Shown: one piece after another, positions 1 to 12,900 of the stretch
Numbering within the stretch: position 1 is the first letter of the stretch
How the letters are laid out: the number at the start of each line of letters is the position of its first letter
Origin: Lethocerus indicus
Taxonomy: Eukaryota > Arthropoda > Insecta > Hemiptera > Belostomatidae
Assembly (NCBI GenBank): GCA_019843655.1
Contig: JACDQD010000004.1
Span: 7,750,001-7,814,000, forward strand
DNA: 64,000 bases
Reading direction: 5' to 3'
The notes under the pieces: model-generated
The model's input: the letters and a program-made list of their open reading frames with translations, nothing else
Database searches by the model: none
What the model was told of the DNA's origin: nothing
Position numbers and translations under genes: made by a program

Positions 1-860
1 ACGTCCGGCTCGAACAACTGGACGGGTACGGCCATTTTTTAAATTTCAAATTACTCTCACTTCTACCCTCCCAAATTATTTTTAATATCGAGGAGAGGAC
101 TCGGGGCAAAAAAAATCGACACGTAATAACTTTGGGTTCCGCTTGCACCTCGGCCCCCGTCGGCCGTAATCACCCTTCTCATTCCATAACTCCCCCTGTA
201 ATTCGTCCCATAAGGGTCCCCCTCATTTGCCTACAATTGCACATCCTGTCTTATGTATATATATGTATATACTATATGTTCGGGCTCCTTTTATTAAAAT
301 GTTATTAAGGTTATTAATAAAAATTATTAAAAGGTTATTAAGAACGAGCCAAGATCTGTAACAGAAAAAGTGTTCAAGCTCAAGTATTCTGTACGCGTTC
401 GGAGCGCGCTCCACGAAAACCGAAACAGAATAAATCTCAGGAAGCCGGAGTAGGAAGGGCTGCCAATTCGAAACCCTCGCCGGCAAACTTCAAAAGGGAA
501 ATCCCCTTGCCTCCCACCCACCCAAGGTTGTATTCGCCCGGGTTTAAACGTGTTATCAGTTAAGTTTTGTAGGGGTCGGGGACACGCGTTACAACCGATC
601 CCTCGGGGACTTTTTCCCCGCTCGGCAAGGAGGAGAAGAGCACTTGGAGCCCCCGGCAACTCGGGTACAGAAACTTCGCCCCGGCACTGGAAACTTCACG
701 AGCATCAAACGTCAAACACGATTTATCCTTCAAATAGTTTATTCCGTTCGAGGGACCGGGGACTTCCCGACTCGAATTTTGTGAGCCCCAGCCGCTAATG
801 CCCAACTGTCGGCGACTTTGATTTATAGAAATAGCTCGCCGGAAATTGAGGAGAAATTTC
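1..860. other. Non-coding, AT-rich start and first GC-rich island
   Basis: No gene is supported here. The first 240 bases are mixed in composition, then an AT-rich stretch holds a cluster of TTATTAA words (listed separately). From about 480 to 830 the DNA turns GC-rich and is open on both strands for about 80 to 110 codons. The translations are rich in Arg, Pro and Ser and resemble no protein family I know. Simultaneous opening on both strands argues for stop-poor GC-rich DNA rather than an exon. Confidence 0.6.
291..341. promoter_or_regulatory. Cluster of five TTATTAA words, possible homeodomain sites
   Basis: TTATTAA occurs at 291-297, 302-308, 311-317, 324-330 and 335-341, so the starts are 11, 9, 13 and 11 bases apart, close to one helical turn on average. 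TTATTAA and its complement TTAATAA are the kind of AT-rich word bound by many homeodomain proteins. Binding is inference only. Alternatively this is a decayed tandem repeat of about 11 bases, which would look the same. Confidence 0.3.
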
Positions 861-3060
861 CAAGTCGGATTATACGCATAAAGGTATTCATTCGGTTGTT
901 ATATGATTTTAGTTTATAGCACCTGACGTGAAACAATTTCCAATAGGGCATTCAAGTTTCGCTTGAAAAAAGCAAACATTTACGTATTTAATATATTTAT
1001 TCGTATATTAATTATTAGGATATGAATTAAAGACTACAAAAATCCTAATTCCCGATGATCTAACCAAATTTAACTAAAATTTCAAAGACGAAATTTAACA
1101 CTTAAAGAATCTGTTTTTGTGTAATTTCCAATTGAATTATATAAATACACGAATATATAAGAAGTACATGAAACAGATGTTGCTAGAACATATATCCCAG
1201 AGGACACATTTATATCTAATCGACGCGGCATGTGTTCCGATAATGTCGGGCGTGTTATTGAATGCCGGCAAAAATAGAGCAATGAACTATCTGTATCTAC
1301 AAATGTAAACGACATAATCATTAATAAAACTGTTTTCAATTCTCCTCTCACGTTCCCAGGTATTTAGGTGTACATACAGACATGACCACATACACAAGCG
1401 TGCTATCAGTATCATAAAATTCTATTCTCACAATGATCAACCATAAAATTTGATGCCGCAAGGCCAATTTGACTCATAAAACCACTTGAACCGAACAAAT
1501 AATGTGACAATAACAGACAATTGTTGTGGGGAGTGGATGACCCCACCGAGGACAGCAGTAGGCCGTGCGGAGTTTCTATGCCAATAATGGCCGTGAAATA
1601 TCAGTTTAGGCTTTACCGGCGGGCTCGGCAGTCGGGGCTGGGATAACTTATGCTTTGAGCTTTACATACTAATAGGCAACTTTGACAGTTTGCCACTACC
1701 ACGACGATGACGAACTGTTTGTGAAACTTGGACAAAGCCCCTCTTCCTCAGACTCAGCCTGTGTAAAGCTCATTTTCAATAGTCGTGCGGGCAAGTAGGT
1801 ACGCCAAATTGGACCGACCACGGTAGGGCCAATTACGTCACCGGTTGAACCCGAGCTTGCAAATTACATAGATGTCCGAAACTATAATAATTTATATGTG
1901 GAGAATATTCGTGAATAGGTTAAACTGGGTAATAATCTAATTGTAGAAAACCCAATTCCATAACATTGGACAACCAAAAATTTTCACTTCGCGACTCCTG
2001 TATGTTTATGTATAGACCGTTATTTATTGGCGTTAAAGGTGGCGAGATTTTAGGAATAGCGTCACAATAACCCTTGGCAATATATTTCATGTTTAACGGG
2101 ATAGCGGCAAAAAGTGTTCGACAGGTCCCGAAAGCTTATTGGGGTTGGCACAAACGAGACAATGGCGTAATATAGTTGTTGGGCGGACCATATCTGGGGC
2201 AAAAAGTTCTTGAGCATCTGAGAGGATCCTATGTGCGAGAGGGGTAAAAAAGAGGCCCCGGCCACCGTACGCTACCCGGCTCCTTTCTTGCAAAAAATCT
2301 CTTCTTGTTCGCACAGATGTATTCGTTAGCTTTAAATCTCTCTGCGCGTTTTTCGTGTCCTGACAGGAGTCTGAGGAACTGTGTCAGACCCGCAGTGACC
2401 TCTACAAGCGCGCTGTTTCAATACCCGCAAATTATTTTCCCAAATTGTTACATATCAGGCGTCCTTACAGCCTAGGAAGAATATAGTTTCTTGTGTTGGG
2501 CAGAAAAAAATCAGGACAAGTTTGTTATCCGCAATCCCAAAGCAACCAATATACTCAAAAATTGAAAAGTACTCGTACCCGTCTGAAACCTATAAGACAC
2601 GATTCTCATTCGGTTACTCGTCACAGTTTAAAATTTTTGTGGCTCACCATTTTAGCTTCGGTATAAGATATCGCTAGTATCTTACTTATACTTTACCCTG
2701 TTGTAGATAAGATGTGAAAATTGCTCTACGTGAATCTGCCTAGAGTCCATTTAATAGTCAATAGCGATGAAACGGGCCAACTCTCGGGCTACTCCTATAC
2801 GCAGTTCGGGTTCCAGGAAAACGCAAACAATACCTGACATTCCGGGCATATGCCACGTACCCAGTGTTAATCAGGTACTTGAAATCACGTACGCATAATG
2901 GCCGCCAGATCCTTTGCCGTGATAAAGGCCCCGCCCGAAGTACAGAACTCATTAGTGCGTTTGTGCGCGGATTTCCTGCCCCCGCGCCGCTACTGGCAGG
3001 AATTCAAATTAAGTTCACACTGACGATAAGAAGAGTATACAATTTAGAGTATAAAACTGC
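861..3060. other. Non-coding stretch with weak GC patches
   Basis: Nothing recognisable as a gene. The stretch is AT-rich to about 1540, then alternates with modest GC patches near 1550-1860, 2250-2420 and 2760-3000. The open frames there are below 90 codons and overlap on opposite strands. A small hairpin (GTCTGA/TCAGAC, nine-base loop) lies near 2370-2390. I see no repeat or RNA gene. Confidence 0.6.
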
Positions 3061-4600
3061 ACATTTCTAATAGATTTAAAGAACATCTGGCTTAATGGGA
3101 AAGTCCCCGTTTGAGTTAATTTCTCGTTCGCCTTATTTTATATTCAAATGGGCCCAGTTGCTCAATCAACAAGCGAAGTCTGTTCCTGGGATGTTCCTAA
3201 CGCCAATAATTATTTACTAACGTGGCTCCAGCTTGTCCTTTCAAAGTATGTGCACCGTATCTTATTTACTTTTTATATTTAATCACGAAGAGTACCTTTT
3301 TAACCAGCAGACATTATTTTTATACGAATATCTCTTATTTAAGAACTAGCTCACTACATTTTGTATGTTCCATTCAACATAGTGGAATTTGAATTTGTAA
3401 TATGAATTTATTCCCACCCCTATTGTACTGAATGCATATATTACTTTTGGGCGAAGCGTAGATTAAGTGCATAAATAAAATGTTTCATACAGGCCAAAAG
3501 CCTCACACAGTACGCCCGGGGCAATTTCTTGTTAAATCCAAGAAACAAACGAACGGCCGGCGACTCCGAGTCGAATATGATAAACTAATTATGTATGCGG
3601 GCTTGTTTATTTATCGGGCGGGGACAGAAAAAAAAACCGTTCCGTCCGAGAGTGAATGGCGGGAAGCCCGACACATGAGACGCTGACCGCAGCGCCAATT
3701 TCGGCCCGAGACCGACCCCGAACAACGGGAGAGAAAGTAACCTGCAGGCCAGGGAATTTTCACGGTCGCAATAATAATGATGAAAATAAATCTTGTCTGT
3801 AATCCGAGCAGCGGAGAGCGCACGCCGAATTACCGTCCAATTTCCCGGCGGCGGAATTTTTTCTAATAAAAAAAAATCTACCTTCTTCCCCTCAGTTTTT
3901 CTCCGCTACGGATTTATTCGCACAGAACCCCACCGGCCCGCCCTCCAGTCTAATTTTTTGCCGGTTATTAAAAATGAGATCAATATTTGTTTAGGATTGT
4001 TTCCTCTATTCATCACCGACTTCTCTCATACCGGATATAAATGTTACAAGATAAAATGTAACGAATATTACACCAACAACAATAAATATTGCTTATTTAA
4101 GCATATAGGCAATTATGTTAATACGACTTTTTGAAAATACAATATGGTTCAATAGCCCAATACAAATTCAACGATTAGAATAAACGGCATGTTGATAAAA
4201 CGAAACGAGGTCTATAAATAATAAAATTTTGTAATCATACATGAAGGTAGAGATACACTAAAAATTGTTTCAGTGTATTACTAATCATAATGAAGTGCTA
4301 CTATACTCTGAATCGGACCTTTAATTTTTCAGTTTACTGGAGGGTCTCTCGTGAGAGAACTAATTCCAATTAGTAATTGAATGATAATGTGTTCCACAAT
4401 AGGGATTCTATTCACTAATGATAGAGAAGAAGCTATGTGTACATACGCCATTATATTTTATGAATCCTGTCATTTATAGGCAACGTCCGGATAAGAAATA
4501 AATCACTATGACAAGTCAACGAGGTGTCAATAGATAGGTACTTTTAATAAATTTTAGATAAAAAATACACTATCGGATTACAATCGATCAACTCATTAGT
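3061..4600. other. Non-coding stretch with a GC island at 3640-3960
   Basis: AT-rich flanks surround a GC-rich island. An open frame of 113 codons (3793-4134, plus strand) crosses the island and runs on into AT-rich DNA, but it has no recognisable motif and ends in low-complexity Asn/Tyr/Lys sequence. A second short frame (3480-3686) contains HTGQKPH, superficially like a zinc-finger linker. No Cys or His pair surrounds it, so it is not a finger. Confidence 0.6.
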
Positions 4601-5180
4601 GCCCAGAAGTAAGTCGGTTGTCCAATAGAGGGCCCCGGGACGGAGTGAAGAGGGCGGAGGGTTTTCCAATTTGGAGGGCGGAGGATGTGTGCTACGCCAT
4701 TTCTTAAGGCGAAGGAGAGGCCTCTCAGATAGTGAGTGGCTGTGATGCCCGCTATATCTATATATGTGGGCGAGTCTGGCCCCGTTCTATCCTAATGAGC
4801 CCATCAGGAGGGGCGGCTCCAGATTGCGCCCCTACCGCACCCACCGTATGACACAATCATCCCCTTCTTCCTAAGCCAGACGCCCCTCTTCGCCGCCTTA
4901 AACGCGCCCCTATACTCCCTGATTACGGCCGCCCGGGGCTTTTCCACGATAGCTTCCTCCCGGACACCCCCCCTCCACCGGGTTTCCTTCCGTTCAATCG
5001 CTCCGAAACCCAAAGAAGCGTGCCTCGATAACGACTGTCTGTTTAGAACTAATACATCGGTCATTTTACACTCGCTAATTTTATGGGTAAAAAAATAATA
5101 CAGCGGAATTTTGTATTTCGAGTTTTCATCAACATAGAAAGTAGTTTCTCCCCCTTTCAGACTTTGTACCATGATGCATT
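4601..5180. other. GC-rich island with an unassigned open frame on the minus strand
   Basis: A GC-rich island, purine-rich on the plus strand near 4640-4740. On the minus strand an ATG-started frame of 122 codons runs from 5172 to 4804. Its start context is good, with A at -3 and G at +4. The N-terminal half is of ordinary mixed composition and the C-terminal half is rich in Arg and Gly, following the GC content. I recognise no domain, signal peptide or membrane segment. It could be a chance frame or a small orphan gene, and chance is more likely. Confidence 0.3.
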
Positions 5181-7880
5181 TAATGTCGCCACAAAAGATG
5201 AAAAAAAAAATGAATGCACAGTTAGCCTATAAAAAAAGGTAAATATTTTTGATGAGTCTAGTATTAACTGCCAGCGTTCAGTACGATCTAATATTGTGAT
5301 TTTTTTGGGGTTTTATGTAAGGTACATAGTACATTCTACCGATTGAAATGTCTACGTTTTACATTGATTAATATTTTCAGATGCAGAATAATCTATAAAA
5401 TATATATCCGTTTATATGGGTTAAGAATCGGTTAGTGCCTCGTCGGTTATCGGAAACAAACGATGAATTCCGTACGAGGTTCTGTTGAATACGTTGTAAA
5501 AGACGTGTTATTAAGCCATTCTGTAATACAATTATGGCCCTCGTCCTCGAGGGCTCCGATACCGTTGAAACGAGCCCTTAAACACGTTGCAGTACTCATT
5601 TATTACGATCCTTAAATTTCCCAACCGATTCAGGCCTCCGACCCCATCCCTGAATTTACGGCGAATATTGCCGTAATCGGATATTAAAACCCTACTGAAT
5701 AACCGGCGTGCAGATAACTGATTAATTATTGAACGTACGCAATTATACTTGTAATAATTCGGCCGATTGAAATAGTTCTATAGTAGTTAACATTCATAAT
5801 ATATTACGATAACGTGCATATCGTCATTAAATTATAACGACTACTTTAATTTAATTAAGAACTACACGATCAGTCTATTTCAAGTTTATTGTCCCAAAAT
5901 TGGATTTAATCTCGAATTCAAATTAATCATAAGGCCTTTACAAGTAATGATGAAGTAATTTATACAGTAATGAACATTTAAAAGAGATAAATGACAATTA
6001 TACGCAGGCTGAAGCAGACTTGTTACACGTATGCAAGATCTGTGTTTCACGTTCATGTTACTTACAAAAATAGTTTCACAGATGGGGAAGTTATTATGAC
6101 ATAACAGCGTTCCTAACCCACGAACGTGAATATAAAAGAGGTAAGTTTTGTATTTCCCAATTTTGTCAACAGAAAACCGCTCAAGTTTTAAGACAAATAA
6201 TTCAGGGTTATCGATGGATCCTGAGAGCTTTTCAGAAATTCGCATTTGCAAAAATACTGTTTCCAGTTCCGAAAATATACCGGAAAGATAGTGAAAACAC
6301 GATGAAAGCCAACGCATAATTATAATGCCGGGGTTTTTCCGGTACAAAAACATTAAATAATAAAGAGCGCCGTTTTCGGTGTAATTCGTAGTTTATCCCG
6401 CACGTTAATGTATAAGAACAGGCGGACACCATTAACTCTGCGGTTTGGTCAAGCTTTAATGGATATTCTGTGTGCGGCTCTCCCCCATCCAAACAGCTCT
6501 ATTTGTTGGGCCGGGAAAATAAGTTTCAATTCAGAAAGTAATATTTAATAACTAATGGAAATTACGGACAGAGATAAAGGCATTATTTAGGGATAAAATA
6601 ATGACTGCGACGGCAAAAAAACGGAATCTTCACAGTGCCAAGAGGAATATTCACTGTCGGAATAGAAATGTACTCTCATGTAGTCCCATTTTTTGTTATT
6701 GTGCACTTAAATGTCCAACATCTTCAGATGCTGGCATAAAAAAAATGTACAACGTTTTATAAACTAATAACAACATAATAAATCGAAGCGGGGACTGTTT
6801 CATATGGGTAAATGGATTCTGACTCGTAACAAATGAGAAAACACAATGTCATAAAAGACGCAGCTAAATTTTCAGGAATTTCACAGTTTATTGTACCTAA
6901 ACCGTCCTGTATATTCTCCATGATGGTGATTAATTTTTAACGACACCAAGAAAACTGGGCCAAATTTTATATTGTTTTTGACTATACCTCGGCTGAACTT
7001 AACTTTATGATCGAACTCTCGGAAGATTAATGAGCTGAAAACTTTTTGTGTTTGAAAGTTGAGTGCCCCTGCGTAGTTTCAGAGGAAATAGTTAACTCTG
7101 AAACTAGTTGAAATCATAAGGCAACATAGCTAAGAATCATTCCCAAATCTGGTTTTGTTAAATAAAGTTTTTTTAATATTCTAAAGCCAACGCGAAGTTT
7201 AAAATTCACTAATTAATTTTGTAAGGCTCGTGATCATTTCATGAAATAATAAGTTATCGAGAAGTCGCCTACATAGAGTTCACTGAACTCCAGACCGAAA
7301 TAATTCATGTTGCACACACTTCCTCTTACCGCAGACGTCTCCAGAAATTGGAACGCTGATTTTGAGACAATCGAACCACACGAAGCGACGTGAGCTGTAT
7401 CGAAAAGCGATAAATTTAAGATTGCACTGTAATACCTTGTAGCGGACAGCTTACTTATTTATTGTAGCTTCGATACAATTTTCAAGCCAACTGGCCAGCA
7501 GCAGCAGAGATAGTCAATTCAATAAGATTTTGATATAATTAATAATAGTATTATAAAATTAATAACAGATAATAATAACATATACAGTTGTTCTCATTTA
7601 ACAGATGTGATTTCCCATATATGTGTACAATGACTATAATACAAAACAATTCTGTTATGTATTATTCAATCAATTTTATTTGTAATCAGTTTCTTTCTAT
7701 AAATTATTTCTTAAAAAGTGTTTTCTAGAAACCTTAAACCCGAATATTTTCACGGTTTTCAAAGTCTGTCGAACGTATCGGCGGAGTCAGAGTTTTTACC
7801 TTCGGTAGATTTCATTCAACTGATATTTGTGCCGCATTTTTAAATGGAATTTTTGAAATGACGAGGTAGGTTCCATGACG
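5181..7880. other. AT-rich non-coding stretch
   Basis: Long AT-rich DNA without a supported gene. It contains one inverted repeat (TTACGGC/GCCGTAA, 5656-5676). A 155-codon frame on the minus strand (5886-6353) has many Ile, Leu, Phe and Cys codons, as expected of AT-rich DNA read by chance, and no known motif. Bases 6500-7800 hold nothing I can interpret beyond AT tracts. Confidence 0.6.
5656..5676. repeat. Inverted repeat, seven-base arms
   Basis: TTACGGC at 5656-5662 is matched by its reverse complement GCCGTAA at 5670-5676 across a seven-base AT-rich spacer. It sits in a moderately GC-rich patch (5540-5720) between AT-rich sequence. It could be a dyad binding site or a chance hairpin. Arms this short are expected a few times in a window this long. 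Confidence 0.3.
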
Positions 7881-9200
7881 GAACAGAGGAGCAATACGGG
7901 TGATCAATGGGAGAATCTCTGGGCGGCTTTGTCTGTCCCGCGCCCCACCGCAAGTTCCCTTTAAACTCAAACGAAATTCAAAGCTCCACAACAAACTTTC
8001 CCCACGCAATACCTCCGCCGTTCCACGCCTTTGTGCCCGACCGAATTCGCTTCTGTCACCAGACAATGAGGGACCCCGGGAAAAGTTTAATATGCCACCG
8101 ATCACGAGCTCAGTGATGTATACCGACTTACTACCACATGTAAGTAAGCCGGTGAAAATGAGTCACACACATTTCCAAATTCAGACACAAGGATAATAAC
8201 TCGAGGACAATAATAAATTCTTCTTAAGCTAAATGATTCTTGCTACCTAAAATTTTAAACGTTTCGATAGAAATATATTTTTATTGTATTGCGAACTAAA
8301 TACAGAATTCCTATAGAATCAAAAATATATCATCTCATTTTTTTAGAACATTTTGTTCATGTATAATTAGTCTTATTTGTTTATAACCACTACAGACATA
8401 AGTTAATATACATAAAGAAACTGGATATGTTTCCAGGTCCAGTATATCAAAGTAAGTGAGACCGAGGTAGAGCGATTGAAGGACGAGGTTGAAAAGATTA
8501 CATTACATAGCAATTAATTTAAGCAATTACAAGCAATTAATATACGTGGACGGTTAATAAACGCTCAGATATCAATTATTCATCAGAAGAGCGGTTACAA
8601 ACAGTCTAATTGCAATTCATATTTATTCATATACGTGACAAACCCTTATTTTGGGATGTCCGTTACAGTGACGGGATTATTTACCTGTCTAGCCTATGAT
8701 CAAATAACTAATCGCAGATTTAATTCCAAAATTATTTCCAACTGAATCGTGGTTTTTGAAAAAAAGTTATTTTACCTTACAAAATATATATCTTGATTAT
8801 CAAGAATAAAGGTACTGACATCAGTCGACACTTTTTCATTCACATATATTAGATAGATTAACAAATTGACAGTCAATGAAAAGTGATCATTCGGTGCAGG
8901 ATGATATTTCTAAATTTGTTAATACAATGATAAATATATAAGGATATGCGTAATTGATATTGAGTACGTCAGTAATATTACGTTAAATGACTTGCTTTTC
9001 ACTCGGGAGGCATTCTGTCCCTTTCCATCGCCTAGTGCAATTGGAAACTCCTTGCTGAGAGGGTCCTTTAATATTATTCTCTATTTCATGAATACCTCAG
9101 CAGTCCCACTCTTCCCTATCCAATCGAACTTTATACGAACTTGTACGGTTACGGGCCCATTTGCCTGATTGTTTTAGACCTTAACCGAACACCAAGGTAG
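7881..9200. other. Small GC island followed by AT-rich DNA
   Basis: The GC-rich part (about 7890-8100) is open in three frames on two strands for 69 to 98 codons, the signature of stop-poor DNA. From about 8200 to 8990 the sequence is AT-rich, with a cluster of GCAATTA words. No gene is supported. Confidence 0.6.
8510..8539. promoter_or_regulatory. Triplet of GCAATTA words
   Basis: GCAATTA occurs at 8510-8516, 8523-8529 and 8533-8539. Its complement TAATTGC contains the TAAT core used by most homeodomain proteins. Three copies within 30 bases suggest either a homotypic binding cluster or local slippage. There is no direct evidence of function. Confidence 0.25.
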
Positions 9201-10460
9201 ACAGAGGTACAGAGGTAGCCTGAGTGTACGTGCATGCCGGAAGAGACAAGGCAGTAGCAGTTGCATTCGCCCCAAATCATATGATCCAACCTCATCGGAC
9301 TCCTATTGTACTTTTTCCACGTTGTGTTTTCACAACAATACGCAAATTTATTATACACTTAATACTGGCTAAAATGCGGCAGACAAATAATTTTAATTTT
9401 TCTGTCTACTAATCGCAACATTTTCTTGATCGAGAAGCTGTAAGTCCCACATTAAGTGTCTGGGACACGGGATTCCTGTACATCCTTCCAAAGCTCACGC
9501 CAAGTTTATCCTTACTTCCGATCCAAATCCCGCAATAATAACCACCAACCTCCAACAACACATTTCCATTATCCAATCCTATGTCAGGTGTGTGACGGTC
9601 TCTCCTATGGGGAGTGAAGGTGAATGGCTCCAGGAGTGCTCACATCACCGTCACCCGAAGTCGTCAATACTGCCGTGATGTTTATTTTCACGAAATACCT
9701 ATCCCCAGCCAATAGCAAGGTAGTCGAGCTACCTTGAGCTCGAGACAAACGACATAGGTGGAATCCCCCATATACGACTAAAAGAATCGACTTAAATCGT
9801 AAATTTGGACCACTAAGGCTATTCAACATGACATGCATACAGAAATTCCAATCAAAAGTCCTTAATGTTCCCTGGTATGTTTCTAATCCCCGTTCACCAT
9901 GACCTCAACATACCGAGAGTTGAACTAATAAATAATGCCGGTGTCTGAAGTTCTATTTCCGCCTCATCGAAATTCACTCGTTGAAGCGCCCTCTCCTGTT
10001 ACCTATCCATTATTCCACCTACGACGTTTAAACTCCACTGGCCAGGAGATTTTCTGTACCCGGATAAACGTCAAATGTGCCGTCACTGGATGGCTTCTTT
10101 TGTCAAGAGAAATAAAGGAAACAATAAATAAAGAGAAAAAATCCATTTACTCATCCTTCAGTGCGGGTCAACCAATTCGCAATGTCCTGGCCTCGTGGAG
10201 ATTTCCATTCTCTGCATTGTGGTCCCTGAACGGAGTCCTTAACGGGGGAACAGTCTTTTTGATCCCTCTGAATAAACGTATTCGGGTGGAATACAAACGG
10301 CGCTCAGAATATCAAGAAAACCTTTCGTGCCCGAATCACCGGAAGGGACGGTACCACCAAATACCCGAGACCGGCCCCTCGGGCCCTGTACCTGAATTTT
10401 ACCCCCAAAGTCCGTGAATTTCCTGGTAACAGGATCCGGCTGGCTTCGGCCGAAAACCAG
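9201..10460. other. Mixed-composition stretch with an unassigned 160-codon frame
   Basis: Composition here is closer to even than in the flanks. An ATG-started plus-strand frame of 160 codons runs 9935-10417. Its translation has no recognisable motif, and its C-terminal half is low in hydrophobic periodicity. Smaller frames overlap it only outside its span. Without a homolog I treat it as unproven and more likely chance. Confidence 0.35.
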
Positions 10461-12380
10461 GTTGGGTCCAAAAGAACAAACAAAATAAGAATCGGAACAG
10501 CTGTGTTAATACAGGAAATGATGTAAGGAATTGTTCATTGGGGATGATGTTTTAATGAAAATTCACTTCGCGAATATAAATAGTGGATGTCCCGTATAAT
10601 TTTTGTTTTTACCTTTGTTGTAAATGTCAATAATTATTGCTTAACTTAAAAAAAGACCCAAACGAACGCAAATTTAATCTATAATTAATGAGTTAATGAA
10701 CGATTTCAATGACTCAAGAATTCTTTTGCACGTTTCGTCATGTATAACCTCCAGCCAATGACAACAATTCTTATGAGATCCTTTTCCGCATATTATATAT
10801 ACATACTGCAGCTCTAAGGTCGTCCTTGCTTCCAGTCGGACGTCCATTTTATAATAAATTTGCTGTGTTTCAGTTATGAAAACAACGTGCACGAAATATT
10901 CACGCATAGTTGAACAACGTGGGTCACATATCCTACTCCCAATGTATTGATGCGATTACCTCATCAATCCCCTAACACACTCATACCATAGACAATGTTG
11001 ACAATGATTTGTTTCAGGCAGCCTACAAATCCAATTCAGTGATGAGTTTCTGAACTGGTGACCATTTCTCTGTAGGCACATAATACATCTCCATTAGTAA
11101 TTTCCAATTGCTGTTAATGGTTTGGCGAGGGTTTAGAGCAGATTTATAGGAGCCTAATCAGTATATACCTCAAATCACTTGCATTTGGTCACTAAGTGCC
11201 TGGCAGTAGCGAATTTGGACACCAAATGTAGTCAATTCTATCAGAAGTTGCTGCACATGAGATAAATGAAATTAGTTTTGAAATTTAAATTATTATTTGA
11301 GGCAAATATAGTTTTCAGTTTCATACCTACAAATTACTTTTAGTATAGTCAACATACTACCCAATACTATCATTGCAGAACATGATGAAAAAAAATAAGA
11401 GCATCAAACTTAATTCAACCGAAATAAATATTTGCTAATTGTGCAGGTCTGATTACCTTCATCCATAGTTTGGCAGTGAAATAACATTTAATTTTATTTT
11501 TCTTTTATCAAAATATTCTCTCTGTTGTAATTAAGACAACGAACTCCGCTAGGGAAATTTCTCCGAGAACAAAGTTTGATTTTCACCCTGAATAATAAAT
11601 TATTTGTAAAAAATGAATAATTCATTTTTCATGAAACATTCCTCCCGACCCGGTTTAATTGGCCAACTTAATTATTACGTTCTGTTTACCCGGTCCCCCC
11701 GTCCAGGGTTCTTTTGAAAATGTACAATTTTTTTTTCATCTTTTTTCATGCTGAAAGTAAAATTAAATAACGAGCCCAGATAACGAGTTGTGTGTGGTTC
11801 AATTATTCGGCCTTTTGAAGTCAAACCTCACAGCGGGAGAAGTGTAAGTTGACAATTTGGAGTAGCGTCCACAAGAGGCACAGAGGCGGCTCGACACCTA
11901 CTCGATTGGTCAACACAGAACTGACTAATCGATACATTTCAACGCTTCAGCCGAAAAACAACTTCTAATATATTACCGAAAAGGAAACTAAATACAAACA
12001 TTGAATTACTATACTCATTGCAGGTAGCCAGAAAGTGAAACGTCGCGATGCTATTAATGATAGAAAATTATATAAAAACATCTCTGAAAAAGTGGGTATA
12101 TTGCTTTATTTCTAAAAAATGAAAAGTATTTTAAACGAGGTATACTTGGAGTCCATAGGCCGCCTAAAATTCTACTAAAATTCTGTTGTGTGTGCCTAAA
12201 ATTGTGTGTTTCTAGAACACATAAACGATATTGGGCTAAAGAAGACAAAGTGATATATACAATATATGGAAATTTGGTTTTGAACATTCGTTTAAGTATA
12301 CCTGAAATTAATTCAAAACATCAACTAAACAGTGATATTCTTTTCTTAAATCTGCGAAATATCTCCCAGAGCCTCTATCA
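10461..12380. other. AT-rich non-coding stretch
   Basis: Nothing recognisable. AT tracts dominate, with short pyrimidine runs near 11500 and 11730. Open frames are below 80 codons. I see no hairpin of microRNA-precursor length, no tRNA boxes and no repeat. Confidence 0.65.
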
Positions 12381-12900
12381 ATGTAGGTTAGGAAACAGTC
12401 GCCCTGGGCGAGCGCGGATTTCTGGTTGCCGTAGGACGAGGAGGAGGAGGAGGAGGAGGAGGACAGGGCGACCCATCAAGACAATGAGTTCATACGAGCC
12501 ATTGTACTTTGTACAAGGGCCCATTATATTCAACCGGAGCCCCGAATACAATGGGGTGGAGAGCCTTACATAAATGCGGGGTGTGGACTCAGGATTTTAA
12601 CCGGTTGGTGAGTGGGGGTCAATAATTTTCGGTTCAAATGCGTCGGACACGCGGCCGAGGAGAGGCGGAATTAGGAGAACACGAGGGAGGGCGAGGATGG
12701 GGGGGACACACCTACATACCTCTAACAGTCTACTAGGTTTGGTTGGGATTTTCAGCTCAGAAAGGAAGGGGTCGTAAAGATTAACAGTGGTGTTGGAACA
12801 GCCTCATAATAGGCCCCAGTGGAAATGAATATCAATTGTAGATGTCACCCCCCTGGTGAACTAACTCTCGGTTACCTTAACAGCACCCCACTCCTGTTAG
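12381..12900. other. GC-rich island with a GAG repeat
   Basis: A GC-rich island with strong purine bias on the plus strand, containing the (GAG)n tract at 12438-12463. The overlapping 127-codon frame owes a run of arginines to that repeat and has no other feature. No gene is supported. Confidence 0.6.
12438..12463 (+). repeat. (GAG)n microsatellite
   Basis: A perfect GAG trinucleotide repeat of 26 bases, under nine units, in a purine-rich island. Read in frame it would give an arginine or glutamate run, but no supported gene contains it. Confidence 0.9.

Noticed and set aside
3480..3686. Zinc-finger linker look-alike (HTGQKPH) in a short plus-strand frame
   Set aside because: No Cys-Cys/His-His spacing on either side and no neighbouring finger. 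The match is seven residues and is best explained by chance.
5886..6353. 155-codon minus-strand frame
   Set aside because: The translation follows AT-rich composition (Ile, Leu, Phe, Tyr, Cys), with no domain, signal peptide or clear membrane topology.
9935..10417. 160-codon plus-strand frame
   Set aside because: ATG-started but without motif or hydrophobic pattern. I could not separate it from chance in mixed-composition DNA.
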